A stretch of DNA of 64,000 nucleotides from Chryseobacterium lacus (GCF_003336205.1 NZ_QPIE01000002.1:310001-374000); one strand, 5' to 3'. Counted from the stretch's first letter, positions 35,962-45,982 are shown. Numbers and translations: made by a program. Notes: a model not told the origin generated them from the letters alone.

Positions 35962-37047
35962 TCAGATGAATTTATCGCCTTTCTTGAAGTTTTTCAGATC
36001 CTGAATATACTCTTTAATCAGCTGATCATTATTCCGCGGACAAATGAGCAGTGCCTTGTCCGTATCCACAATAATATAATTTTTGAGGCCGTCAATAATG
36101 GCTGCTTTGTTATGATTTTTGAATCGGATAATATTTCCTTTGGAATTGTAAGAAAGAACGTACTTGGAATTGATGGCGTTTCGGGCTTCATCTTTCTCTG
36201 CATTTTCATAAACAGAAGTCCACGTTCCTAGGTCACTCCATCCTAAATCTGCCGGAATCACATACACATTTGTCGCTTTTTCAAGAATTCCGTTGTCGAT
36301 AGAAATTTTATTTACTTTGGGATAAATGGTTTCAATACAGCGTCTCTCACCCTCCGTATTATACTCGCACGAGCTGAAATGTTCCGTCATTTCCGAAAGA
36401 TATTCCGCAAAAGCTTTATAAATGCTTTTCACATTCCAGATAAAAATGCCGGCATTCCAAAGGAAATCGCCACTTTCAATAAAAGTTCGTGCAAACTCCA
36501 GACTTGGTTTTTCCGTAAATGTTTTTACTTTAAATGCGCCTGCGTTTTTTTCCTCTACAAACTGAATATATCCATACCCCGTATCCGGCCTTGTAGGCGT
36601 AATTCCCATCGTGATAAGGTAATCGTTTTCTGCCGCCAACTCAAACGCAAATTCAACTTTTTCCAGAAAAACAGTTTCTTTCAGAATTAGATGATCTGCG
36701 GGAAGAACAATAATATTGGCATCTGGATCAATTGCCGCTATTTTATTCGCCATATAAAGATTGCAGGCTGCAGTATTTTTCATCATCGGTTCACCGACAA
36801 TATTTTCAACAGGAATTTCGGGTAACTGCTGTGCGGTGAGTTCTGTATATTCTTTATTGGTGATAACAAAAATATTTCCCGGAGGCAGAATATTGCTGAT
36901 TCTGTCGTAGGTTTGCTGAATCATTGTTCGGCCGGTTCCCAGAATATCCTGAAATTGTTTAGGAAATTTTTGTGTACTCATGGGCCAGAATCTGCTCCCG
37001 ATTCCTCCTGCCATGATGACACAGTAGTTGCTTGAATTCAACACCAT
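35962..37047 (-). CDS. manC: mannose-1-phosphate guanylyltransferase
   Basis: Makes GDP-mannose from mannose-1-phosphate and GTP. The 361 residues have the nucleotidyltransferase signature MAGGIGSRFWPMSTQKFPKQ near residue 12, a DPDANIIVLPADHLI region near residue 108, and the C-terminal segment WSDLGTWTSV near residue 277. It has no phosphomannose-isomerase fusion domain. It lies one base after sprT-like on the same strand. It supplies GDP-mannose for surface glycan and lipid biosynthesis. Confidence 0.93.
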   Translation of the reverse strand: MVLNSSNYCVIMAGGIGSRFWPMSTQKFPKQFQDILGTGRTMIQQTYDRISNILPPGNIFVITNKEYTELTAQQLPEIPVENIVGEPMMKNTAACNLYMANKIAAIDPDANIIVLPADHLILKETVFLEKVEFAFELAAENDYLITMGITPTRPDTGYGYIQFVEEKNAGAFKVKTFTEKPSLEFARTFIESGDFLWNAGIFIWNVKSIYKAFAEYLSEMTEHFSSCEYNTEGERRCIETIYPKVNKISIDNGILEKATNVYVIPADLGWSDLGTWTSVYENAEKDEARNAINSKYVLSYNSKGNIIRFKNHNKAAIIDGLKNYIIVDTDKALLICPRNNDQLIKEYIQDLKNFKKGDKFI

Positions 37048-37048
37048 T

Positions 37049-37636
37049 TCAACTTAATTTTTTAACTTTTGCCAGCGGCTTGAAAACGTATTTTTTTCCA
37101 GTGCTCAGCCGGGTGCAAAGATAGTTCTTTTTAAGTTTGGTCTCCATCTTGTAATTTTCCTGACGGTAACAGAAAATGGTTCCCTTCTTCAGCGTTTCCA
37201 CAAAATTTCCTTCTTCTCCGTTGTCGGTATGGAAATATTTCACCAATCCTGTACTGGCAGCAAAACTGGCTTTCGGCGACTTTGAAAATTGCAAAATAAC
37301 AGGTTGTAAATCCTTGGAATAAACTGATAAACTGTCCATGAGCATCTTTGCAAATTCTTCCTTCCATTCCCTTCCATGCGGCCGGATTCTGTATCCAAAC
37401 TTTTGAAAAGCAAAAAAATGAGCCATTTCATGGGTGAGGACAAAAAAGAATAATTCCGGAGGCAAAGTAGAGTTGATGGTAATCTGATGCGAATGATCAG
37501 GCATTCTTCGGTAATCTCCGAGCTTTGAACTTCTTTCTCTGGAAATCAAAATTTGAATGGGATGTTGCCCCAACCATTGCTGTAGATAGGGCAAAGAATT
37601 TTCCGGTAAATATTTCTGTAAAAAATGCGCCGTCAT
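37049..37636 (-). CDS. SprT-like zinc metalloprotease-fold protein
   Basis: The 195-residue protein has the SprT-like HEMAH zinc motif near residue 70 in LTHEMAHFFAFQKFG and the distal ligand His in PHGREWKEEF. Family members bind zinc; a peptidase role for the bacterial forms is not established. It directly precedes manC on the same transcript, with no obvious functional connection. Confidence 0.85.
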   Translation of the reverse strand: MTAHFLQKYLPENSLPYLQQWLGQHPIQILISRERSSKLGDYRRMPDHSHQITINSTLPPELFFFVLTHEMAHFFAFQKFGYRIRPHGREWKEEFAKMLMDSLSVYSKDLQPVILQFSKSPKASFAASTGLVKYFHTDNGEEGNFVETLKKGTIFCYRQENYKMETKLKKNYLCTRLSTGKKYVFKPLAKVKKLS

Positions 37637-37690
37637 ATTACACTTTTGCCTTTAGAATAGTGTTTCACAGGAATAAAGATAGAAATAATT

Positions 37691-39040
37691 TTACAAAGCT
37701 ATCGGAATTCCGGCATAGAAATTTAACAGTTTTACGCTGAAAAGATAATTGTATTTGGCTTGCGCTATAGAACCTTGCGCATTCGCATAGTTGTTTCTCG
37801 CTATATTGACATCATAAATGGTGCTTTTTCCCGCAGCGAAACTTTTTTCAGTAAAATCCAGAGCCAGTCTTGAACTTTCCGCCGCTTCCAGGGCAGCCAT
37901 ATAAGTTTCATAGTTGCTTTGCGCATCGAACTGAGCACGCTGCACATTCTGAAGAACTTCCTGCTTTTGAGCTTCCAGATTATTTCTTGCAATATCTTCG
38001 TTTATTTTGCTCTGCTGCACCTGAAGTCTCGTAATTCCTTTGTTAAAAATAGGAATATGGGCGGAAAGGCTGATCTGTTGTCCGAAATTATTTTTGTATT
38101 GCTGAAAAAATCCGGCTTCTTTGATAACATTTCCGGTAAGATCTCTTCCTGTAATATCCGTAACAAGCGAGTTAAAATAAGAAGTTCCCAAGCCTGCACC
38201 TGCAGTTACCGTTGGCCAAAAAGCAGTTTCTACCACTTCTGTTTGTGCTTCGGCAGCTTTGATTCTTGTTTCCGCAGCTTTGATCTGTGGTTGATTTTGA
38301 TATGCAGTTTCGATAATATTTTCGGTGGAATGCAGAGGCGGTTGTGGCACTTCGGGGAGCACTACATTTTCCACATCAAAATTTCTGTAATCCTCTATTC
38401 TTAGTAATTGAGCCAAGGTAAAAAGGCTTCTTTCGGTATTGATTTCCGCATTTTTAAAATTCTGCTTTTCTCTTGCCAGTCCGGCTTCAGCTTCCGCAAG
38501 AACGGTTTGTGGCGTCGCACCTCCTTCTGTGGTTATTCGCGCCCTGTCGTATTGTCTTTGCGCATTCTCCAATGCACTAGCCGAGATCTTCACGATTTCT
38601 CTATTCAGAAGAATTTGAAGATATTGCTGTGCCACCTGAAGTGAAATATCATCCTTCACTCTCAGAAGATCGTACTCAGAAGCTTCAAGGTCAAAAGCAG
38701 TTTTCCTGACATTTTTCTCCAATCTTCCATTATTAAAAAGCAGAACATCAGCACTCAAACTGGTCGTATTGCTGAAATTATCATTTCGCTGCGTAGTTCC
38801 GAAAATATCTCTCCCTTCACCAAAAGAAACTGTATTACCAATGTTTCCGGCTACCGATGGCAGATATTCCCTTTTAGCAATTTGAAGAGAACTTTCCTGC
38901 AATTTTCGGTTATAATCTGAACTGATCACTTGCAAGTTATGAGAAACCGCATAATCCACAGCTTCCTGCAGAGTCCATTTTTTTTGTGCCGATACAGACA
39001 AAAAAGTACCACTCAACACAAGAAACAGAAGCTTTTTCAT
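37691..39040 (-). CDS. TolC-family outer-membrane efflux protein
   Basis: 449 residues with a signal peptide (MKKLLFLVLSGTFLSVSAQ, cleavage about residue 19). Two homologous helical-hairpin halves follow, the TolC/OEP fold with two OEP repeats (roughly residues 20-210 and 225-430). It would be the outer channel of a multidrug or type I export machine. No RND pump or adaptor gene is adjacent, so the partner is elsewhere. Confidence 0.9.
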   Translation of the reverse strand: MKKLLFLVLSGTFLSVSAQKKWTLQEAVDYAVSHNLQVISSDYNRKLQESSLQIAKREYLPSVAGNIGNTVSFGEGRDIFGTTQRNDNFSNTTSLSADVLLFNNGRLEKNVRKTAFDLEASEYDLLRVKDDISLQVAQQYLQILLNREIVKISASALENAQRQYDRARITTEGGATPQTVLAEAEAGLAREKQNFKNAEINTERSLFTLAQLLRIEDYRNFDVENVVLPEVPQPPLHSTENIIETAYQNQPQIKAAETRIKAAEAQTEVVETAFWPTVTAGAGLGTSYFNSLVTDITGRDLTGNVIKEAGFFQQYKNNFGQQISLSAHIPIFNKGITRLQVQQSKINEDIARNNLEAQKQEVLQNVQRAQFDAQSNYETYMAALEAAESSRLALDFTEKSFAAGKSTIYDVNIARNNYANAQGSIAQAKYNYLFSVKLLNFYAGIPIAL

Positions 39041-39117
39041 AGCAATGTTTTAGAAGATTAGACGAAGGTAAATATAAAATGTTACAAATCCTGACAGGGA
39101 TATTTTATTAAAAGAAA

Positions 39118-39125
39118 TATTTTTG
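39118..39125 (+). promoter_or_regulatory. candidate -7 element for folC, near-leaderless
   Basis: TATTTTTG lies 12 bases before the ATG at 39138, arguing for that start rather than the TTG at 39123. Confidence 0.4.
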
Positions 39126-39137
39126 GACTTTTGCAAA

Positions 39138-40376
39138 ATGACTCAGGAACAATATCAAGATGCTATCGAATGGCTCTTTGCTCAAACTCCAAATTATCAG
39201 ACCGATGGACAAAAAGCCTATAAACCCGGATTGCAGAATATTTCTGCGCTGTGTGAATTTTTTGGAAATCCGCAAGACAAAATAAAAACCATCCACATTG
39301 GCGGAACCAACGGCAAAGGTTCTACGAGCAATATGCTGGCATCGGTAATGCAGGAAGCTCGCTATAAAATCGGGCTGTACAATTCGCCACATCTTATTGA
39401 TTTTACTGAACGAATCAAAATAAACGGCAAAAACTGCGATCAAAATTTTGTATACGCATTTATTCAGCAAATGAAAAACCTTCCAAAGGATCTTCAGCCT
39501 TCTTTTTTTGAAATTACCACCGTTATGGCTTTTGAATATTTTTACCGCCAAAAAGTGGATTTCGCTATTATCGAAGTCGGTTTAGGGGGCAGGCTCGACT
39601 CCACCAATATTATCAATCCTCTGGTTTCCGCTATTACCAATGTTCAATTGGATCATCAGGACATTCTTGGCGATACCATCGAAGCAATCGCGAAGGAAAA
39701 AGCCGGAATTATTAAAGAAAATACACCCGTAATCTCCGGTGATGAAAACCTGATAGTGAAAAATATTCTGTCCGAAACTGCGAAAGAAAAAAATGCCGCT
39801 TTCGTTGATGCCACCTTGATTGAAACTTCACTCTCCTCCGATTTAAAAGGAATTTATCAGAAAAATAACATCCGTGTTGTGCTAGCTTTGGTGAAGGAGT
39901 TAAAAAAAATGGGCGTTCAGATTTCAGACATTGATATAGAAAGAGGGCTTCAAAATGTTGGCTCCAATACCAATTTCATTGGCCGCTGGTTTCAGTTCTC
40001 TGAAAAACCGCTCATCATTTGCGACACCGCTCATAATCAGGCCGGACTGGAAATCGTGTTTGAGCAACTGAACGAAATCCCCAAGACAAAACACATGATT
40101 TTGGGGTTCGTGAACGACAAGAAAATTGATGAAGTTTTGAAAATTCTCCCTGGCAATTCCCGCTATTATTTTGTAAAACCCGCTATCAGCCGTGGCCGTC
40201 ATCCGTCGGAATATGAAAAAGAGCTGCAAAATGCCGGAATTCACTATAAAATTTTCGACGATGTACAGTCGGGATATCAAGCTGCAAAACAAGATGTTAA
40301 TGAAAACGAAATGATCTTTATTGGCGGCAGCAACTTTGTAGTGGGAGAATTTTTAGAAAAAAATTTGCAGAACTAA
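39138..40376 (+). CDS. folC: bifunctional folylpolyglutamate/dihydrofolate synthase
   Basis: Adds glutamate to dihydropteroate and folates. 412 residues from the ATG at 39138. The ATP P-loop GGTNGKGSTSNML is near residue 55, followed by the Mur-ligase-type pattern including SPHLIDFTERI and LGGRLDSTN. The C-terminal domain has CDTAHNQAGLE near residue 296. It is followed by a tRNA gene whose promoter overlaps its 3' end. Confidence 0.94.
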   Translation: MTQEQYQDAIEWLFAQTPNYQTDGQKAYKPGLQNISALCEFFGNPQDKIKTIHIGGTNGKGSTSNMLASVMQEARYKIGLYNSPHLIDFTERIKINGKNCDQNFVYAFIQQMKNLPKDLQPSFFEITTVMAFEYFYRQKVDFAIIEVGLGGRLDSTNIINPLVSAITNVQLDHQDILGDTIEAIAKEKAGIIKENTPVISGDENLIVKNILSETAKEKNAAFVDATLIETSLSSDLKGIYQKNNIRVVLALVKELKKMGVQISDIDIERGLQNVGSNTNFIGRWFQFSEKPLIICDTAHNQAGLEIVFEQLNEIPKTKHMILGFVNDKKIDEVLKILPGNSRYYFVKPAISRGRHPSEYEKELQNAGIHYKIFDDVQSGYQAAKQDVNENEMIFIGGSNFVVGEFLEKNLQN

Positions 40377-40394
40377 TATTTCGTTGTATATTTG
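40364..40394 (+). promoter_or_regulatory. tRNA-Val promoter, TTTG-N19-TATATTTG
   Basis: TTTG (40364-40367) and TATATTTG (40387-40394) with a 19-base spacer match both Bacteroidota promoter boxes. The -33 box lies inside the last codons of folC. The tRNA 5' end is 15 bases downstream. Confidence 0.75.
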
Positions 40395-40409
40395 CCGAAC
40401 CAAAAACAA

Positions 40410-40484
40410 GGGTTCTTAGCTCAGTTGGTTCAGAGCATCTGGTTTACACCCAGAGGGTCGGGGGTTCGAATCCCTCAGGACCCA
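40410..40484 (+). tRNA. tRNA-Val (anticodon TAC)
   Basis: A complete cloverleaf: acceptor stem GGGTTCT (40410-40416) paired with AGGACCC (40477-40483), a D-arm, an anticodon stem TCTGG/CCAGA with loop TTTACAC giving anticodon TAC, and a T-arm with GGTTCGAATCC. The 3' CCA is not encoded (the discriminator A is followed by CAA). It is a single gene with its own promoter and terminator. Confidence 0.95.
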
Positions 40485-40486
40485 CA

Positions 40487-40515
40487 AAATCTCAGAGAAA
40501 TCTGAGATTTTTTTT
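40487..40515 (+). terminator. terminator after tRNA-Val
   Basis: A 10-bp perfect stem (40487-40496 with 40501-40510) with a GAAA tetraloop and a T-tract of eight. Confidence 0.85.
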
Positions 40516-40711
40516 GTATTAAATTCAAACCCATTCTAAGAGTCGACCTCGTCTGAGGCGAGATCAGGACCCACAAAAAACTCAATGGAATTGGCCGCAC
40601 TGACTCATCATTTTGAAAACTAAATCGCACTTCCGGGAAGTCAAATCACAAACACTTCGTGCTTTTCAAAAAAGTGAAAATCAAATCAACTAACTTCAAT
40701 AACTTTATCTT
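40516..40711. other. non-coding stretch with tRNA 3'-end relic
   Basis: No gene is seen here. It begins just after the tRNA terminator and contains one repeated piece of the tRNA 3' end, listed separately, preceded by a small dyad (ACCTCG near 40546 and CGAGAT near 40559). The remainder is AT-rich without further structure that I could find. Confidence 0.5.
40564..40578 (+). repeat. 15-bp direct repeat of the tRNA-Val 3' end
   Basis: TCAGGACCCACAAAA occurs at 40475-40489, spanning the tRNA 3' end, and again here, 89 bases downstream. The second copy is preceded by a degenerate hairpin in the position of a T-arm. It may be the remnant of a second tRNA copy or an attachment-site remnant left by a lost integrated element. 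No integrase gene is nearby. Confidence 0.6.
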
Positions 40712-40745
40712 CAAAAAAAAACGCTTCTACCGAAGCAGAAGCGTT
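40712..40745 (-). terminator. clpB terminator
   Basis: A nine-base stem (40720-40728 with 40737-40745) followed on the minus strand by a T-tract of eight lies 24 bases after the clpB stop. Confidence 0.8.
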
Positions 40746-40768
40746 CAAAAAAATTACAATTACATCAT

Positions 40769-43360
40769 TTATTCGGTTTGGCGAAACACCAATCCGCTTT
40801 CTTCAAAATAATCCAGAGTAATGCGGTCGCCGTCATTTACATTTCCGGCCAGAATTTCTTTGGAAAGTTTATTCAGAACTTCCTGCTGAAGGACTCTTTT
40901 CAAAGGCCGGGCTCCGAAACTCGGGTCATAACCCTTGTTCATGATGTACTCAATGGCATCTTCCGTAGTTGTCATCAGAATACCTTTTTTCTCCAGCATC
41001 TTATTGAAACCTCTCAACTGATACTGAACAATTTTTCCAATTTCCTTTCTAGTCAGCGGTTGGAAAAGCACCACTTCATCGATTCGGTTCAGAAACTCCG
41101 GCCGCAGGGTTTGTTTCAGAAGGGTAAAGACTTCCTCTCTAGTTTTTTCAATAACTTCATATCTGTTATCATCTGTCAAATTCTCAAAATTTTCCTGAAT
41201 AAGCTGTGATCCCATGTTGGAAGTCATAATGATGATCGAGTTTTTGAAATTCACTACGCGACCTTTATTGTCTGTTAAACGCCCGTCGTCCAAGACCTGA
41301 AGAAGGGTATTGAAAACATCCGGATGTGCTTTTTCTATTTCATCCAACAACACAACGGAGTAAGGACGACGTCGAACCGCCTCAGTAAGTTGTCCGCCTT
41401 CTTCATAACCGATGTACCCCGGAGGCGCACCTACCAGTCGCGACACGGAATGGCGTTCCTGATATTCGCTCATATCAATTCGCGTCATGTTATTTTCGTC
41501 ATCAAAAAGAAACTCGGCAAGTGCTTTCGCCAGTTCGGTTTTCCCGACTCCCGTGGTTCCCAGAAAAAGAAAACTTCCGATAGGTTTTTTCTCGTCATTC
41601 AGTCCGGCGCGGTTTCTGCGAATTGCATCAGCTACTGCTTCTATTGCTTCTTCTTGTCCTACTACCCTTTTGTGAAGTTCATCTTCAAGATGCAGAAGTT
41701 TTTCTCTTTCACTTTTCAAAAGTTTAGTCACCGGAATTCCAGTCCATTTCGAAATAACTTCAGAAATATGTTCCGCAGTCACCTCTTCTTTAATAAGTTC
41801 GTTTTGACTGTTCTGCATTTCCAACTCCATTTTTTTCAGTTCTTCTTCTTTATTGCGCAGTTTACCGTACTGAATCTCTGCAACTTTCGCATAATCACCG
41901 GCTCTCGAGGCTCGTTCCGCCTCCAGTTTCAGGGATTCTATTTCTTTTTTAATTTGAGTCAGATCCTCAGATTTTTGTTTTTCTTTCAGCCATTTTGCAT
42001 TGATCTCGTTGCGCTCTTCCGAAACCTTGGCAATATCTTCTTTTATATGGTTGATTTGTACTTGGTTACCTTCACGGGAAATGGCGGCAAGTTCGATCTC
42101 CAGCTGCATGAGTTTTCTGTCCAGAACATCCAGCTCTTCAGGCTTCGAATTAATTTCCATTCTGAGTTTCGCTGAAGCTTCGTCGATCAAATCAATAGCT
42201 TTATCAGGTAAAAAGCGGTCAGAAATATACCGTTGCGACTGTTCAACAGCTGCGATAATGGCTTCATCTTTTATCCGAACTTTATGGTGTGCTTCATATT
42301 TATCTTTAATTCCCCGTAAAATCGAAATCGCAGATTCCGTATCCGGTTCTTCCACCATCACCTTCTGGAAACGTCTTTCCAGCGCTTTATCTTTTTCAAA
42401 ATATTTTTGATATTCATTCAGAGTTGTAGCTCCTACTGCGCGAAGTTCACCGCGAGCCAGAGCAGGTTTCAAAATATTTGCTGCATCCATGGCACCTTCA
42501 CCTCCGCCCGCTCCTACAAGCGTATGAATTTCATCGATAAAAAGAATGATTTGACCGTCGGATTTGATCACTTCATTCACCACGGATTTCAGCCTTTCTT
42601 CAAATTCTCCTTTGTATTTGGCACCTGCAATTAACGCGCCCATATCCAACGAATAAAGGGTTTTATCCATCAGATTCTCTGGAACATCTCCGGAGATAAT
42701 TCGGTGTGCTATACCTTCTGCAATTGCGGTTTTACCCACGCCGGGTTCACCGATGAGAATAGGATTGTTTTTGGTTCTTCGGGATAAAATCTGCAACACT
42801 CTTCGGATTTCTTCATCTCTTCCGATGACAGGATCCAGTTTTCCTTCCGCTGCTAGTTCGTTGAAATTTTTCGCATATTTATTCAGGCTCTGATACGTCT
42901 CCTCCGAACTGGCCGAAGTGGCGCGCGATCCTTTTCTAAGTTCTTTTATCGCTGCTTCCAAGGAATTTTTCGTAATTCCCATATCTTTCAATATTTTGGA
43001 AACTTCAGAATTGACTTCAAAAAGAGAGAGCCAAAAATGCTCAATCGTAACGTATTCATCGCCCATCTTTTTAGCGATATTAGGCGCATCCAGCAATATT
43101 TTGTTTGCCGTCTGTGAGAGATAAAGATTGCCCCCTTCCACTTTAGGAAGTTTTTCGATCAACGCGCGGTTTCTTTCTCGTACCAAAGTTACTTCTGCTT
43201 CAGATTTTTTCAGAAGAAACTCAGAAACACTGTCATCTATCTGAAAAATTCCTTCCAAAAGATGCTGTGGTTCAATACTTTGGTTGCCAAATTCCATCGC
43301 AATTTGCTGCGCTTTCTGAATGGCTTCCTGAGATTTTACAGTAAATTGGTTTAAGTTCAT
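40769..43360 (-). CDS. clpB: ATP-dependent disaggregase chaperone ClpB
   Basis: Hsp100 chaperone that, with DnaK, dissolves protein aggregates. The 863 residues have the N-terminal Clp_N repeats (about 1-145), the first AAA+ domain with [10 protein letters not shown] near residue 203, the coiled-coil M-domain (about 400-530) that distinguishes ClpB from ClpA/ClpC, and a second AAA+ domain with [12 protein letters not shown] near residue 604. The length is normal. It has its own terminator. No CIRCE element or clear TAnnTTTG promoter was found in the 271-base upstream gap shared with paaE. Confidence 0.97.
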   Translation of the reverse strand: MNLNQFTVKSQEAIQKAQQIAMEFGNQSIEPQHLLEGIFQIDDSVSEFLLKKSEAEVTLVRERNRALIEKLPKVEGGNLYLSQTANKILLDAPNIAKKMGDEYVTIEHFWLSLFEVNSEVSKILKDMGITKNSLEAAIKELRKGSRATSASSEETYQSLNKYAKNFNELAAEGKLDPVIGRDEEIRRVLQILSRRTKNNPILIGEPGVGKTAIAEGIAHRIISGDVPENLMDKTLYSLDMGALIAGAKYKGEFEERLKSVVNEVIKSDGQIILFIDEIHTLVGAGGGEGAMDAANILKPALARGELRAVGATTLNEYQKYFEKDKALERRFQKVMVEEPDTESAISILRGIKDKYEAHHKVRIKDEAIIAAVEQSQRYISDRFLPDKAIDLIDEASAKLRMEINSKPEELDVLDRKLMQLEIELAAISREGNQVQINHIKEDIAKVSEERNEINAKWLKEKQKSEDLTQIKKEIESLKLEAERASRAGDYAKVAEIQYGKLRNKEEELKKMELEMQNSQNELIKEEVTAEHISEVISKWTGIPVTKLLKSEREKLLHLEDELHKRVVGQEEAIEAVADAIRRNRAGLNDEKKPIGSFLFLGTTGVGKTELAKALAEFLFDDENNMTRIDMSEYQERHSVSRLVGAPPGYIGYEEGGQLTEAVRRRPYSVVLLDEIEKAHPDVFNTLLQVLDDGRLTDNKGRVVNFKNSIIIMTSNMGSQLIQENFENLTDDNRYEVIEKTREEVFTLLKQTLRPEFLNRIDEVVLFQPLTRKEIGKIVQYQLRGFNKMLEKKGILMTTTEDAIEYIMNKGYDPSFGARPLKRVLQQEVLNKLSKEILAGNVNDGDRITLDYFEESGLVFRQTE

Positions 43361-43589
43361 ATTATTTGTATTGTGATGTTTAAAATTTTCCTGAGTAGTG
43401 CAAAAACCTCATCAAATTGCTATAGCCACCACAATAAGGACAATTTTTCCGAAATTAATGCGTTTCATTGATAAATTTACGACATATTTTCCGAAATCAA
43501 CAATCTCATCGGAATATGAATTCAAATATCTGAACTTTTTAAACATTGTCCAAAATAAAAGCCGCCTTTCCGTGTTTTGTATTTTTCTG

Positions 43590-43597
43590 TATATTTG
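43590..43597 (+). promoter_or_regulatory. candidate -7 element for the paa operon
   Basis: TATATTTG fits TAnnTTTG and lies 34 bases before the paaE ATG. A TTTC at 43567-43570 has the right spacing (19) for a degenerate -33 box. Confidence 0.5.
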
Positions 43598-43631
43598 TTG
43601 AATTCACTTCAGGTGATTTTTTATCAAAACT

Positions 43632-44720
43632 ATGCATCATTTTCATCAGCTAAAAACAACCAAAGTAAGCAAGGAAACCAACGATTGCGTTAATATCGCA
43701 TTTGAAATTCCTGAACATTTAAGAAATTTATTCAAGTATAAACAGGGACAGTACATCAATGTGCGCCGAATAGTAGACGGTGAAGATCTGCGCCGTTCTT
43801 ATTCCATTGTTAATGCGCCATCAGAAGGCAACCAGGAAATAGAAATCCTAGTAAAAAACATGGAAGAAGGCCGGGTTTCCTCTTTTCTGAATCACGAAGT
43901 TCAGATAGGCGATCATCTGGAAATACTGGAACCGATGGGCCATTTTTACACCCATCACCATCCCAGCAACCAGAAGACCTACGTTGGTTTGGCTGCGGGA
44001 AGCGGAATTTCTCCTGTGCTTTCCAACCTGAAGGAAGCATTGTATCAGGAACCGGAATCCCGTGCTTATCTCTTCTTCAGCAACAAAAGTTTTGAAAGTA
44101 TTATTTTCCGAAAAGAAATAGATGCACTTGCAGAGCAATTCGGCGGAAGACTGAAAGTTATTTATCTTCTATCAAGAGAAAAACATTACGAAGATGAACT
44201 TTTTGAAGGAAGAATTTCTGCTGAAAAACTGGATCGGCTCTTTGAACGTTTCCCCGAAATTCCTGTTCAGGAAACTACTTTTTTCATCTGTGGCCCGTCA
44301 GAAATGATCAAGGACATTTCAGAATATCTAAAAAAGGACAGGAAAGTACCTTCGTTGCAGGTAATGTACGAATACTACTCGGCACCGGATGATGATGAAA
44401 ATGCAGAAAAGAGCGACGAGTTCAAAGCCATCCCGAATCTGGAAAGCATGGTGACGCTGATCATTGATGATGATGAATATTCCTTTCATCTCAATTCCAA
44501 GAAAAACAGTATCTTAGACCAGGCTCTTGCCGAAAAACTTCCGGTTCCATTTGCCTGCAAAGGCGGCGTTTGCTGTACCTGCAAAGCACAAGTAATGGAA
44601 GGTGAGGTATTTATGGAAAAGAATTTTGCGCTTACGGAAGACGAAGTGGCAAAAGGCTTTGTATTAACATGCCAGTGTCACCCAACTACGAATGTTGTGA
44701 TGCTGAATTATGATGTTTAA
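43632..44720 (+). CDS. paaE: phenylacetyl-CoA epoxidase reductase subunit PaaE
   Basis: Passes electrons from NADPH to the PaaA di-iron centre. The 362 residues have a FAD-binding barrel (about 1-110, LRRSYSIVNAP), an NAD(P)-binding domain (LAAGSGISPVLSNLKE near residue 118), and a plant-type [2Fe-2S] domain with CKGGVCCTC near residue 313 and a final Cys in TCQCHP. The length is normal. It is the first gene of the paa cluster, ahead of paaABCD rather than behind, and overlaps the frame of the small gene that follows only at an alternative start. Confidence 0.95.
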   Translation: MHHFHQLKTTKVSKETNDCVNIAFEIPEHLRNLFKYKQGQYINVRRIVDGEDLRRSYSIVNAPSEGNQEIEILVKNMEEGRVSSFLNHEVQIGDHLEILEPMGHFYTHHHPSNQKTYVGLAAGSGISPVLSNLKEALYQEPESRAYLFFSNKSFESIIFRKEIDALAEQFGGRLKVIYLLSREKHYEDELFEGRISAEKLDRLFERFPEIPVQETTFFICGPSEMIKDISEYLKKDRKVPSLQVMYEYYSAPDDDENAEKSDEFKAIPNLESMVTLIIDDDEYSFHLNSKKNSILDQALAEKLPVPFACKGGVCCTCKAQVMEGEVFMEKNFALTEDEVAKGFVLTCQCHPTTNVVMLNYDV

Positions 44721-44739
44721 CCTATTAAAAAGTACGATT

Positions 44740-44997
44740 ATGACCCAGTGGAAATTTGATTCGATAATTGAAGAAGATAAAGAGCACAAAATAAAAGGGC
44801 TTAATATCTGGAGCCATTACTGGCATTGTACAGACCGAAAAATCGAAGTGAGAGATCCTTTTGAAGGTCAGGTTTATTATTTTAATGAATATGAAATTGA
44901 TGACGGTCCTGAGAAAGTAAGTTTCGTTGCCGGCGAATATGCAAACGGAAAACTGGGACTGTATATCAAAGACGAATTAAGCGGGGAAAAACTTTAA
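44740..44997 (+). CDS. small paa-cluster protein of unknown function
   Basis: 85 residues from the ATG at 44740 (MTQWKFDSIIEEDKEHKIKG). An ATG at 44710 would overlap paaE by 11 bases. The protein is soluble, acidic, and rich in aromatic residues (IWSHYWHCTD, DPFEGQVYYFNEYEIDDG). No domain is recognised. It lies 19 bases after paaE and 38 bases before paaA, so it is probably cotranscribed with the epoxidase and could be an accessory factor, which is inferred from context only. Confidence 0.65.
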   Translation: MTQWKFDSIIEEDKEHKIKGLNIWSHYWHCTDRKIEVRDPFEGQVYYFNEYEIDDGPEKVSFVAGEYANGKLGLYIKDELSGEKL

Positions 44998-45035
44998 TAT
45001 TGGACTCCTAAAACAAAGGAGCCGTAAACAAATTT

Positions 45036-45971
45036 ATGGAGTTACAAAAGTTTTTAGATTACGTACAGGCAGAAAATAAAGTTGAGCCTAAAGATATGAT
45101 GCCGGAGGATTACCGGAAATTGCTGGTACGCCAGATTTCGCAACATGCTCACTCGGAAGTGGTGGGAATGCTTCCTGAAGCCAATTGGATCAGCAGAGCA
45201 CCATCGCTCCGAAGAAAAATGGCACTTCTGGCCAAGATACAGGACGAAGCGGGACATGGTCTCTACCTTTATGCGGCTAGCGAAACTCTTAATGATGGTA
45301 CCATTCGCGCCGACAGAGATTCTACCTACAACGATATGCTGGCCGGAAAAGCAAAATATTCCAGTATTTTTAATTATCCTACACTCAGTTGGGCCGATAT
45401 AGGAGCCATCGGCTGGCTTGTGGATGGTGCTGCCATTATGAATCAGGTGATGCTAATGGGAAATTCCTACGGTCCGTATGCCAGAGCTATGGTGCGGATT
45501 TGCAAGGAGGAATCTTTTCACCAAAGACAGGGATATGAAATTCTGATGACGCTTTGCCGCGGAACCAAAGAGCAGAAAGAGATGGCACAACAGTCCCTGA
45601 ACCGCTTCTGGTGGCCTGCGCTGATGATGTTTGGCCCGAATGACGACGCGTCTCCTAACTCACAGAAATCAATGAACTACCGCGTAAAAAGAGAAAGCAA
45701 TGATGCGCTTCGCCAAAGATTTATTGATGTTACCGTTCCGCAGGCCGAATTTTTAGGTTTGAAGGTTCCCGATAAAAATTTAAAATGGAATGAAGAAACG
45801 CAACATTATGATTTCGGCGAACTTCCCTGGGACGAATTTTATGAAGTTTTAAAAGGAAACGGTCCCGCCAACAAAAAACGCCTCGAAACCAAACGAAAAG
45901 CCCAAAGAGAAAACGCTTGGGTTAAGGAAGCGGCGATTGCATTTGCGGAGAAATTGGAATTAGAAAAATAA
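45036..45971 (+). CDS. paaA: ring-1,2-phenylacetyl-CoA epoxidase catalytic subunit PaaA
   Basis: Di-iron monooxygenase that adds an oxygen atom across the ring of phenylacetyl-CoA. The 311 residues include ferritin-like helices with [16 protein letters not shown] near residue 66 and [16 protein letters not shown] near residue 156, the two ExxH iron-ligand pairs. Substrate-loop sequence [14 protein letters not shown] is near residue 198. It is followed after 11 bases by the T9SS repeat-protein gene instead of paaB. Confidence 0.96.
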   Translation: MELQKFLDYVQAENKVEPKDMMPEDYRKLLVRQISQHAHSEVVGMLPEANWISRAPSLRRKMALLAKIQDEAGHGLYLYAASETLNDGTIRADRDSTYNDMLAGKAKYSSIFNYPTLSWADIGAIGWLVDGAAIMNQVMLMGNSYGPYARAMVRICKEESFHQRQGYEILMTLCRGTKEQKEMAQQSLNRFWWPALMMFGPNDDASPNSQKSMNYRVKRESNDALRQRFIDVTVPQAEFLGLKVPDKNLKWNEETQHYDFGELPWDEFYEVLKGNGPANKKRLETKRKAQRENAWVKEAAIAFAEKLELEK

Positions 45972-45982
45972 AAAAGAGATAT

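Noticed and set aside
40564-40578. Second functional tRNA gene
   Set aside because: Only the last 15 bases match; no acceptor 5' strand, D-arm or anticodon arm can be folded upstream.
41324-42175. 283-codon plus-strand open frame within clpB
   Set aside because: Antisense to the ClpB M-domain and second AAA+ region; the translation is Phe- and Ser-rich with no recognisable motif.
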